From assembly GCA_013375455.1 (NCBI GenBank), contig JABXJT010000090.1, forward strand, positions 1 to 20,301: DNA of 20,301 nt, read 5' to 3'. Positions 14,626-20,301 of the stretch are shown piece after piece; position 1 is the first letter of the stretch; each line of letters opens with the position of its first letter. Source of the DNA: Candidatus Helarchaeota archaeon. GTDB taxonomy: Archaea > Asgardarchaeota > Lokiarchaeia > Helarchaeales > HEL-GB-A. A model generated the notes under the pieces. The model did not search any database, was not told the DNA's origin, and saw nothing but the letters and a program-made list of their open reading frames with translations. A program made the position numbers and the translations under genes.

Positions 14626-16416
14626 ATGAACATGGGTGAAGAAGGAAAGAATATTATAATCGATTTAACGGAAAAGGAAGAATCCATATACAAACCGCCC
14701 GGAGATCTCACAAACCTCAAAGTGACAGGAGAAGTAAACATCATTAATCCTTCGGAACAGCATCGAATGTGGAACGTTCTCTTATCATTGAAGGCTCTCG
14801 AAACATTGAAAAGCGAATTAGAAGATGACACGAAGATTGGCGAGCTTAGCGCAAAGAGTTCTTGGACGAAACCCTACGAGGTTAAGCTTGGAGAGATCCA
14901 AACTAAAACTCTACTAAAATTAACTGAGATAATTGATACATACTATGAGAAGGGGGTTGAAGTTAACTGGGCATTGGTTAAAAACCATCAAATGCCAATA
15001 AGCTTCACGATCTCCCTTGAAAACACCTCAGAAAACACCATTACCAACATCAAGCTCGTGAAAGATCTGCCGCCAGTATTTGGGAATCCTATCATTGACG
15101 CACCTGCTCAGGGTGATGCAGCATTCGATGAGGGAGCTCGAAAAATCATTTGGGACGGCTTCAGCCTGGTACCAGGGGGCGTCCAGTCCCTTGTGATCCG
15201 TGTTGGCTTCAAACCTGACCGAATTGAGCCATACGACAGTGGACACATCGAAGTTAATTACGTTGTTCCCGGTTTAACCAGATCCAAGATATCAGGTAAT
15301 ACCGCGGCTCTCTCTGACTCGATGTTTGCGATCGACCAAGGCGAAAGCCTGGAAGAACCAGGAGAATGGGAATGTACAGCCGAATTTGAAAATATGAGTG
15401 ATTTCTTCGTTGAATTGAAGAACGTGAAGGTAGCCCAAGTCCTTGAAGCCCGTCAAGATACGGTCGTGGAAGAAGCTCCTGCTGTAAAACTTATGCCAAA
15501 TTCCTCTTGGACAAAAGACTTCACCGTCAAATCAGGGATTGTCCCGAAATTCTCAAACGTACATGAATTCACTGTAGTTCCACTAATAACTAGAAAAGTA
15601 GTTGGGCATATCACGTATGAAGCAGGAGTCCTGCCTGTTGTTAACATTAACGTTGAAAAAATAATCGACCCCCCCGCTGTACGCGCTTATACCAAGACCC
15701 CTATAAACATTGCATTAGTGGTGACCAACGCAGGATCTGCTATACTGAATGAAATAATATTACGAGATGTACTTCCCGCCGATCACCATCCCCCAGAGCT
15801 CGACGAAATCAGCGTATTTATTGGTGATGAAGTACTGCGGACTGGCGTCATCCGAGAATTAGATCCCAGCGATAAAAATCCCGAAACGTCCCATACCCTC
15901 ACTATAAAGGTCGAGGATCTCTCTATTGCCGGAGGACTTCAACCAGAGGAACAGTTAGTGGTCAAATATCCGTTGCAAGCATGGGAACCCAAGCCTAAAG
16001 TCGAATATGGGTGCCCTCTTGAAGTCGTGGCAAACGTGAGCCCCCCCGGACCACCAACTAAATTCCCATTACCGAACGAACAAATTGAAATCAAATACGT
16101 GCGCAGGAGAATTCGGGCGAACAAAGGGCAGACCCCTGGTTCTGAACCTGGTGAATACATCATTCCAATCATCTTTGAGAATAAAGGTGAAGTTCTCATT
16201 GAGAACATTACTCTAAAGGATATAATCCCTCCAAACTTTAATCTCTTAGATTGGAATCCGAAAGAATATCAACCCGAAACACAGGAATCAGAGCGCGGAA
16301 CGATTTTAACCTGGAAAATCGAGAAAGCCGAACCGGGTGAGCGAATTAAATTCAATTACACCATTAAGGGCACGGGCGACTATGAACGAGAGGAATTAGA
16401 AGTAATCGTTGGATAA
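14626..16416 (+). CDS. Cytosolic multi-domain beta-sandwich repeat protein (DUF11-like domains)
   Basis: About 596 residues made of roughly five Ig-like/DUF11-like beta-sandwich units. The pattern is V/I-x-F-x-N-x-G/S (strand), then I-x-L-x-D-x-L/I-P-P, then W-x-I/F-x-L/E-x-P-G-x, then hydrophobic strand. It is clear near 125-215 (L-E-N-T-S-E-N-T, K-D-L-P-P, W-D-G-F-S-L-V-P-G-G), 355-450 (V-T-N-A-G-S, R-D-V-L-P) and 505-595 (F-E-N-K-G-E, K-D-I-I-P-P, W-K-I-E-K-A-E-P-G-E). In other archaea such repeats occur in secreted or surface proteins, but this one has no signal peptide, membrane anchor or cysteine pairs and begins with an acidic hydrophilic segment, so it should be cytosolic. TTG 14617, ATG 14626 and ATG 14632 are all possible starts; none has a good ribosome-binding site. 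T8 and T7 runs after the stop suggest a terminator. It precedes the pseudo-GTPase by about 180 bases. Confidence 0.8.
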   Translation: MNMGEEGKNIIIDLTEKEESIYKPPGDLTNLKVTGEVNIINPSEQHRMWNVLLSLKALETLKSELEDDTKIGELSAKSSWTKPYEVKLGEIQTKTLLKLTEIIDTYYEKGVEVNWALVKNHQMPISFTISLENTSENTITNIKLVKDLPPVFGNPIIDAPAQGDAAFDEGARKIIWDGFSLVPGGVQSLVIRVGFKPDRIEPYDSGHIEVNYVVPGLTRSKISGNTAALSDSMFAIDQGESLEEPGEWECTAEFENMSDFFVELKNVKVAQVLEARQDTVVEEAPAVKLMPNSSWTKDFTVKSGIVPKFSNVHEFTVVPLITRKVVGHITYEAGVLPVVNINVEKIIDPPAVRAYTKTPINIALVVTNAGSAILNEIILRDVLPADHHPPELDEISVFIGDEVLRTGVIRELDPSDKNPETSHTLTIKVEDLSIAGGLQPEEQLVVKYPLQAWEPKPKVEYGCPLEVVANVSPPGPPTKFPLPNEQIEIKYVRRRIRANKGQTPGSEPGEYIIPIIFENKGEVLIENITLKDIIPPNFNLLDWNPKEYQPETQESERGTILTWKIEKAEPGERIKFNYTIKGTGDYEREELEVIVG

Positions 16417-16433
16417 ACCACCCTTATATCTAC

Positions 16434-16458
16434 TTTTTTTTCAAGAATACTCATTTTT
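16434..16458 (+). terminator. Double T-run terminator after the beta-sandwich gene
   Basis: T8 at 16434-16441 and a T6-7 run ending at 16458 follow the stop by 17-40 bases, with no strong hairpin. Such U-tracts are the usual archaeal termination signal, so the pseudo-GTPase gene is probably transcribed separately. Confidence 0.45.
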
Positions 16459-16593
16459 TATTCAAATAGTAACTTCGAGCAAGAATTGTGGTGAAATTTA
16501 AAAATACCGTTGTCTACATTTTAAGCAAAAGAAGGAACTTCCTATAATTTTAACGAATTGGAAAAATCAGTGAATAATGGCGGACCAGAGAAG

Positions 16594-17556
16594 ATGGCGC
16601 AAGCGGTAAATACCCATTATGATTATCTCTTCAAGGTCATTCTAGTTGGCGCAGAAGAGAGAGTAAAATCGGGGTTACTTTGGGCTTTCACGGGAAATAT
16701 TGACATAATTTCAGATTATAAGAAGACCATCGGTGTCAATTTCGGTATAAACTCCCTTTATTTCAATAAATTCTGCATCAAGCTTCAGATCTGGGACATA
16801 TCTTACGCTGAACATATTAGATACCTTCGCCCCCTCTATTTCAAGGGAGCTTCAGGCTGCATCATGATTATTAGAAGTCTGAAGGAAGCTGAAGCCATTG
16901 TGGAAGAAATTCAAACCCATTGTGACCATCCCATTCCAATCTTTTTCATTCTCATTAATGATTCCCCATTAATTCCTCATTTTAATGAATATTTACAACA
17001 ATTAAATATTGAAATAGTTGAGAGTAGCTTCGCCGGTATTGAATGGCTAGCCCAAACAATGCTGACTCACCGAAAAACAAAAAATCTTAATATTGCGGCA
17101 CTTTATACCATCAATACAGATGAGATCCAAGCAACGCTTAATGATCTCCAACAAGAGTTGCTCCAGAGTGAGCTGGAACGCTACGACATTCTTCGCCAAG
17201 AGCGCCTCGATCAATTGATATTTATGAAAGAAACTCTCGATGAAATGAAAATACCCATTGTAGGCGACTCCGTACGAATTTTTACATCTCATGCCCTGAT
17301 CGACATTAACCTCGTGACTGGAACCACCCTGGCTTTCCCTCTTAAATGTGATCAATGTCAAAAACCATGTGATAGACAAAGAAAGCGCCTGTGTATTAAG
17401 AAGGCAGAAGATGATGGTTGGTCGGAAGAGCTAGACGCTGCGAGTTTATTAATTCTTTCCACGATATTTGCCTTTGTAACAAATCAGATACCTAAACACA
17501 TCCAAGACCAAATAAAAGATATCGTCCGCTGTCATAATTATCGAAAATCCACTTAG
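16594..17556 (+). CDS. Rab-like pseudo-GTPase fused to a cysteine-containing helical domain
   Basis: Numbered from the longest frame (TTG 16558; 332 residues). Residues 22-165 follow the Rab/Ras fold: strand Y-L-F-K-V-I-L-V-G, the loop G31-A-E-E-R-V-K37-S38 in place of G-x-x-x-x-G-K-S/T, switch I T57-I-G-V-N-F (T retained), W79-D80-I-S-Y-A-E in place of W-D-T-A-G-Q-E, I-L-I-N134-D135 in place of N-K-x-D, and E155-S-S-F-A like the ETSA motif. Loss of the P-loop second glycine, the D-x-x-G glycine and the switch-II glutamine suggests no hydrolysis and perhaps no GTP binding. A linker with a Gln/Leu/Glu-rich coiled coil (about 188-228) leads to a C-terminal domain with C254-x2-C257-x3-C261-x7-C269 and a conserved helix. 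I prefer ATG 16594 (residue 13): it leaves a normal Rab N terminus and a TATA-like CTATAATTTT lies at 16542-16551. Family assignment is firm; loss of activity is inferred. Confidence 0.85.
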   Translation: MAQAVNTHYDYLFKVILVGAEERVKSGLLWAFTGNIDIISDYKKTIGVNFGINSLYFNKFCIKLQIWDISYAEHIRYLRPLYFKGASGCIMIIRSLKEAEAIVEEIQTHCDHPIPIFFILINDSPLIPHFNEYLQQLNIEIVESSFAGIEWLAQTMLTHRKTKNLNIAALYTINTDEIQATLNDLQQELLQSELERYDILRQERLDQLIFMKETLDEMKIPIVGDSVRIFTSHALIDINLVTGTTLAFPLKCDQCQKPCDRQRKRLCIKKAEDDGWSEELDAASLLILSTIFAFVTNQIPKHIQDQIKDIVRCHNYRKST

Positions 17557-17631
17557 ATCAAGCATTTTCAGAAGAACCCTTTTAATTACTGAAGAAAGAT
17601 CATTTTTGTAGATTTTTTCTTTATAAATGGC

Positions 17632-17659
17632 GAAATCTGATTTCATTCTTATATGAAAT
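17632..17659. repeat. Overlapping inverted repeats upstream of the ubiquitin-like gene
   Basis: GAAAT-CTG-ATTTC (17632-17644) and ATTTCAT-TCTTAT-ATGAAAT (17640-17659) share the middle ATTTC arm, so the two hairpins or protein-binding palindromes exclude each other. They end 15 bases before the TATA-like box of the ubiquitin-like gene, where a regulator would be expected to bind. They could also be part of the pseudo-GTPase transcript end. Confidence 0.4.
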
Positions 17660-17674
17660 TAAAAAAAACAAATA

Positions 17675-17682
17675 TTTTTAAA
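17675..17682 (+). promoter_or_regulatory. TATA-like box of the ubiquitin-like gene
   Basis: TTTTTAAA is centred about 36 bases before the ATG at 17714, so the transcript would have a leader of only about 10 bases and no ribosome-binding site, typical of archaeal first genes. Confidence 0.45.
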
Positions 17683-17713
17683 CGGGGATTGCGTATTTGT
17701 TATTTAGATAAAA

Positions 17714-17920
17714 ATGCAAGTCGAAAGTATTGAAACTTCAACGGTTTTGACGAAGGTAACAGTCGAAAAACAAACAACGGTCGGAGATTTACTCACGCAA
17801 TTGAAGATACCGTCAGGAAAATATTTAGCCGTTTTAGTAGACGGAAAAAAGGCGGATTTAGACGAACAAGTTAATGAAGGTCAAAAAGTTATCATTTTAC
17901 CTATGATTGCTGGCGGATAG
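17714..17920 (+). CDS. Ubiquitin-fold small protein ending in Gly-Gly (SAMP/MoaD/ThiS-like)
   Basis: A 68-residue beta-grasp protein. Its helix region T-T-V-G-D-L-L-T-Q-L (21-30), the strand Y-L-A-V-L-V-D-G-K (37-45), the segment L-D-E-Q-V-N-E-G-Q-K-V-I-I-L-P (49-63) and the tail M-I-A-G67-G68 are the standard pattern of MoaD, ThiS and archaeal SAMP proteins. The Gly-Gly terminus can be adenylated by an E1-like enzyme and then carry sulfur (molybdopterin, thiamine or tRNA thiolation) or be attached to lysines of other proteins. No E1-like, JAMM protease or cofactor gene lies in the window, so its role is set only by its neighbours: it stands between the pseudo-GTPase/cysteine-domain protein and that domain's stand-alone paralogue. 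The stop is followed at once by a hairpin and T7 run. Confidence 0.88.
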   Translation: MQVESIETSTVLTKVTVEKQTTVGDLLTQLKIPSGKYLAVLVDGKKADLDEQVNEGQKVIILPMIAGG

Positions 17921-17949
17921 AGGTAATTATTTCCTCTTTCTATTTTTTT
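17919..17949 (+). terminator. Hairpin plus T7 run after the ubiquitin-like gene
   Basis: AGAGG (17919-17923) pairs with CCTCT (17933-17937) over a 9-base loop and is followed by T7 at 17943-17949. It overlaps the stop codon and would release the short ubiquitin-like transcript before the next gene, allowing uneven expression. Confidence 0.45.
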
Positions 17950-17999
17950 CCTGTTACCCTCCAAAGCTCAATCCCACCAAACTGGATGATTGTATTAAA

Positions 18000-18770
18000 G
18001 TGAAGAAGATCACCAGGGGACGTCAAGTTGATTTATATCAACTTAAAAATGAAATGATTGCGGCATTGAGGGCATTACAGGATCTTATTCGGAACGGGAC
18101 CCAACATCAACTACTCCAAACTTACCAGAGTATGAAGGAGATACGTTCTCGAAATATTCAAGAATTAATCAAGATCTTAGAACAGTTAAGATTGTATATT
18201 GATCTAACTCAAAAGGTTACGATAATTTCAAAAGATTCAGGCGACTTTCATATTGATTTAGTCGATGGTTCTGTCAATTTCACCCCACTTGTTTGTATTA
18301 AATGTAATGAACAGAAGAGCTGTAAATATTCACTTCGAAAAATATGCATTGTTGAGCATTCAGAGGGATGGGCCAATTTTACATTTTCAAGAATTGATAT
18401 GCTGATTCTATCAAAGATCTTTGCGATACTTTACAACCAACTTCCAAGTCATGTCATAAAGCAGATTAGAAGCCTCTCTGATTGCTTCAGTAAAAAATCG
18501 AAGTTAGAAATGTTGGAAAATAACGTAATCCGAGAATTTCAGGTTGAAGACTTCCCATTTCCACGTGTTCCTCCCATTCGAGGTCCAATTCCTCCCCCTG
18601 AATTTAGCAAGCCGCACTTACGATTTACACCTCCTCCACAGCAACTAAAACACACTTTAGACAATCCAAAATTGCTCAAACTAAGGAGTTCCATTTTGAA
18701 AGAGCTCAGACGTCTTCATCAACTTATCGTACTTTCAAAAGAATTGGGTAAATCCCCAAGTGCTTCCTAA
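18000..18770 (+). CDS. Stand-alone paralogue of the pseudo-GTPase's cysteine domain, with Pro-rich tail
   Basis: A frame of 256 residues from GTG 18000. A longer frame begins at TTG 17907 but would overlap the previous gene and the terminator-like hairpin and add an implausible Phe/Leu/Cys-rich leader; ATG 18054 is a third option. Residues about 10-70 are a helical coiled coil like the linker of the pseudo-GTPase. Next comes a domain that aligns with the C terminus of that protein: F-H-I-D-L-V-D-G against A-L-I-D-I-N-L-V-T-G, C99-x2-C102-x5-C108-x7-C116, G-W then L-I-L-S-K-I-F-A-I-L-Y-N-Q-L-P-S-H-V. Four cysteines at conserved order suggest zinc or an iron-sulfur cluster. Unlike its paralogue it has a tail with many prolines (P-P-I-R-G-P-I-P-P-P near 190-199) and a final basic helix. 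No GTPase domain is present. The family is unknown to me. Confidence 0.72.
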   Translation: MKKITRGRQVDLYQLKNEMIAALRALQDLIRNGTQHQLLQTYQSMKEIRSRNIQELIKILEQLRLYIDLTQKVTIISKDSGDFHIDLVDGSVNFTPLVCIKCNEQKSCKYSLRKICIVEHSEGWANFTFSRIDMLILSKIFAILYNQLPSHVIKQIRSLSDCFSKKSKLEMLENNVIREFQVEDFPFPRVPPIRGPIPPPEFSKPHLRFTPPPQQLKHTLDNPKLLKLRSSILKELRRLHQLIVLSKELGKSPSAS

Positions 18771-18843
18771 GCCAATCCTTCTTCATGAAATTAATTTTTA
18801 AAGAGTGTTTTTTTAATTAACTTGTTCCTGAAAAATAAATTAG

Positions 18844-20283
18844 GTGACAGTCCTGGAAGCAATCAAAGCGAAGGTAATCCCCTCAATTCTACCAACAAAA
18901 GAAGAGGATCAAAAGATAAATCAAATAATTAATTCTTTAAAGCAAAATCTCCAAATATTTGCTGAGAAACTTGATATATCCCCTAATTTCATTCAAAATC
19001 ATGGATCTACAGGTATGAAACAGACACACCTTCGAGGCACGAGTGATTTGGATATCTTTATTGGTCTAAATCCATCTGATTACGCAACGATAATTGAACT
19101 GCCGGCTAAAAAAAGGAAAAATGCCCTGAAAGTCCTTTTTCTCTCCTACGTGAACGATTGGTTCATTCCAGCTACCCAATCAGCTGGATTTACTGACTTT
19201 AAAATATCATATGCCGAACACCCCTATCTACTGATTTCTCATGAAAACTATGAAATCGATGTCGTGGGTTGTTTCGACTTAGAATACGATTTTCTTCTAA
19301 AACAGGGGCCGATAACAGCAGTAGATCGCACTCCGTGGCATAGTAAAATTGTTGCCGAAAAACTTGACAAAAAACAAAAAAATGATGTCAGGTTATTGAA
19401 GGCTTTTTTGCAAAACAATTTTGTTTACGGGGATAAAAATACTTTAGGGCGTTTTGGATTCACGGGTTTCAGTGCTGAGGTCTTAATCCTCCATTTTAAA
19501 ACGCTTGAAGAAGTTTTTTCAAAATTTGAGGGACTAACAAGTGCTCCCCTTGATTTCTTCAATCGATCTGCTGGGATTTTAAGAAAGAATCAAAGGTTCC
19601 AAAATGATTTTTTAATAGTCATCGATCCCGTCGATAAAAACCGAAATCTCGCAGCAAGCATTTCTCAACGTGCGTATAAATTTGCTCTCTACCAAATTAA
19701 ACAATTTCTAAAATCGCCAAACATTGAATTTTTTAATAAACCTCCCCTCACACCCCTAGATTCTGAACTCATTAATAAAGTATTACCAAATCACGTAGTG
19801 GTTGAATTTACTAGTGATGGGACCGTCCATTACACTGAACTTCGTGACAAATTATATAGTACTTGCGAAAAGTTACGTAAATTGCTGGAAAACGAAACAA
19901 CGGGTGAAGAACGATTTGGAACGACCTTATTTGAAGTCTTTTTTGAGGACACAACTTTCGTCGCCGTTTTCTACTGCGATAAAAAACTCTTATCTACTAC
20001 CTATTTAAGAAAGGGACCTCCAAAAAATCGACCTGATAATATCAAACAATTCCGTAAAAAGCATCCAACAGCATTTTATAAGGATGGTTTATACTACGTG
20101 TCCGTTGAAAGAACTTTTCGCGAGCCGATACCACTTATTAAGCACTTTCTCCAAAATTCTAAACAAATAAAAGGCTTAACACTTACTAATGTTTCGCAGA
20201 AAGGCACCACTTCAGCTGCAGAACGTGCTCTATCTCTCATGCTTTCGTGCGTTCTACCACTATACGGAGTGATAAACCCTTGA
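18844..20283 (+). CDS. cca: CCA-adding enzyme (class I tRNA nucleotidyltransferase)
   Basis: A 479-residue archaeal/eukaryal-type CCA tRNA nucleotidyltransferase, which adds or repairs the 3' CCA of tRNAs using CTP and ATP. The nucleotidyltransferase signature G54-S-T...R64-G-T-S-D68-L-D70 is complete, and the third metal-binding aspartate is D139 in Y-E-I-D-V-V. The central domain holds R-L-L-K-A-F-L (about 183-189) and G-F-T-G-F-S-A-E-V-L (about 205-214), both conserved in class I enzymes. Length and start (M-T-V-L-E-A-I-K-A-K) match full-length archaeal proteins, so the GTG start at 18844 is supported even without a ribosome-binding site; a T-rich TATA-like element about 25-30 bases upstream fits a leaderless transcript. 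It ends 18 bases before the window edge. This is a housekeeping gene and probably unrelated to the small block before it. Confidence 0.96.
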   Translation: MTVLEAIKAKVIPSILPTKEEDQKINQIINSLKQNLQIFAEKLDISPNFIQNHGSTGMKQTHLRGTSDLDIFIGLNPSDYATIIELPAKKRKNALKVLFLSYVNDWFIPATQSAGFTDFKISYAEHPYLLISHENYEIDVVGCFDLEYDFLLKQGPITAVDRTPWHSKIVAEKLDKKQKNDVRLLKAFLQNNFVYGDKNTLGRFGFTGFSAEVLILHFKTLEEVFSKFEGLTSAPLDFFNRSAGILRKNQRFQNDFLIVIDPVDKNRNLAASISQRAYKFALYQIKQFLKSPNIEFFNKPPLTPLDSELINKVLPNHVVVEFTSDGTVHYTELRDKLYSTCEKLRKLLENETTGEERFGTTLFEVFFEDTTFVAVFYCDKKLLSTTYLRKGPPKNRPDNIKQFRKKHPTAFYKDGLYYVSVERTFREPIPLIKHFLQNSKQIKGLTLTNVSQKGTTSAAERALSLMLSCVLPLYGVINP

Positions 20284-20301
20284 CAGACTCGAGCAAAAAA
20301 G

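Noticed and set aside
17907..17999. TTG-started extension of the second cysteine-domain protein
   Set aside because: It overlaps the preceding stop and a hairpin/T7 terminator and encodes a Phe/Leu/Cys-rich stretch with no match to the paralogue, so I start the protein at GTG 18000.

Overview
The window looks like a piece of an Asgard (Promethearchaeota) genome. It is AT-rich and its information-processing genes are archaeal: a TFB-type transcription factor and a class I (archaeal/eukaryal-type) CCA-adding enzyme. TATA-like boxes often lie about 25 bases before start codons (leaderless style), mixed with Shine-Dalgarno (SD)-led starts. The Asgard call rests on the combination of a Rab-like small-GTPase fold, a huge Ras-suppressor-style leucine-rich-repeat protein, a TPR/SNAP-like helical-repeat protein and a small ubiquitin-fold protein ending in Gly-Gly. 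The lineage is an inference; no rRNA or tRNA gene is visible.

Left third (1-6200): the 3' end of an unknown gene, a flavodoxin, a NIPA/EamA-like membrane transporter, a newly noticed 41-residue membrane protein read divergently from a NifX/NifB-C-like protein, a small membrane protein, and a winged-helix regulator 10 bases ahead of a radical-SAM enzyme. The radical-SAM gene converges on, and overlaps by 9 bases, a TFB with an abnormal zinc ribbon.

Middle (6300-14500): a 567-residue TPR protein (minus strand), a tightly coupled pair of hot-dog-fold MaoC-like dehydratase subunits (plus), a DHH/RecJ-Cdc45-like phosphoesterase with a C-terminal PCNA-binding (PIP-box) signature (minus), a 26-repeat LRR gene whose open frame has no normal start codon (minus), and a glycoside-hydrolase-like TIM-barrel protein (minus).

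Right third (14600-20301, all plus): a 599-residue protein of repeated beta-sandwich domains without a secretion signal; a Rab-like pseudo-GTPase fused to a cysteine-containing domain; a ubiquitin-like/SAMP/MoaD-type protein; a second protein carrying the same cysteine domain without the GTPase; and the CCA-adding enzyme. The block pseudo-GTPase / ubiquitin-like / cysteine-domain paralogue (16594-18770) is the best candidate for an undescribed system. Its parts are clear in the sequence, but a joint function is only inferred from adjacency and the shared domain.
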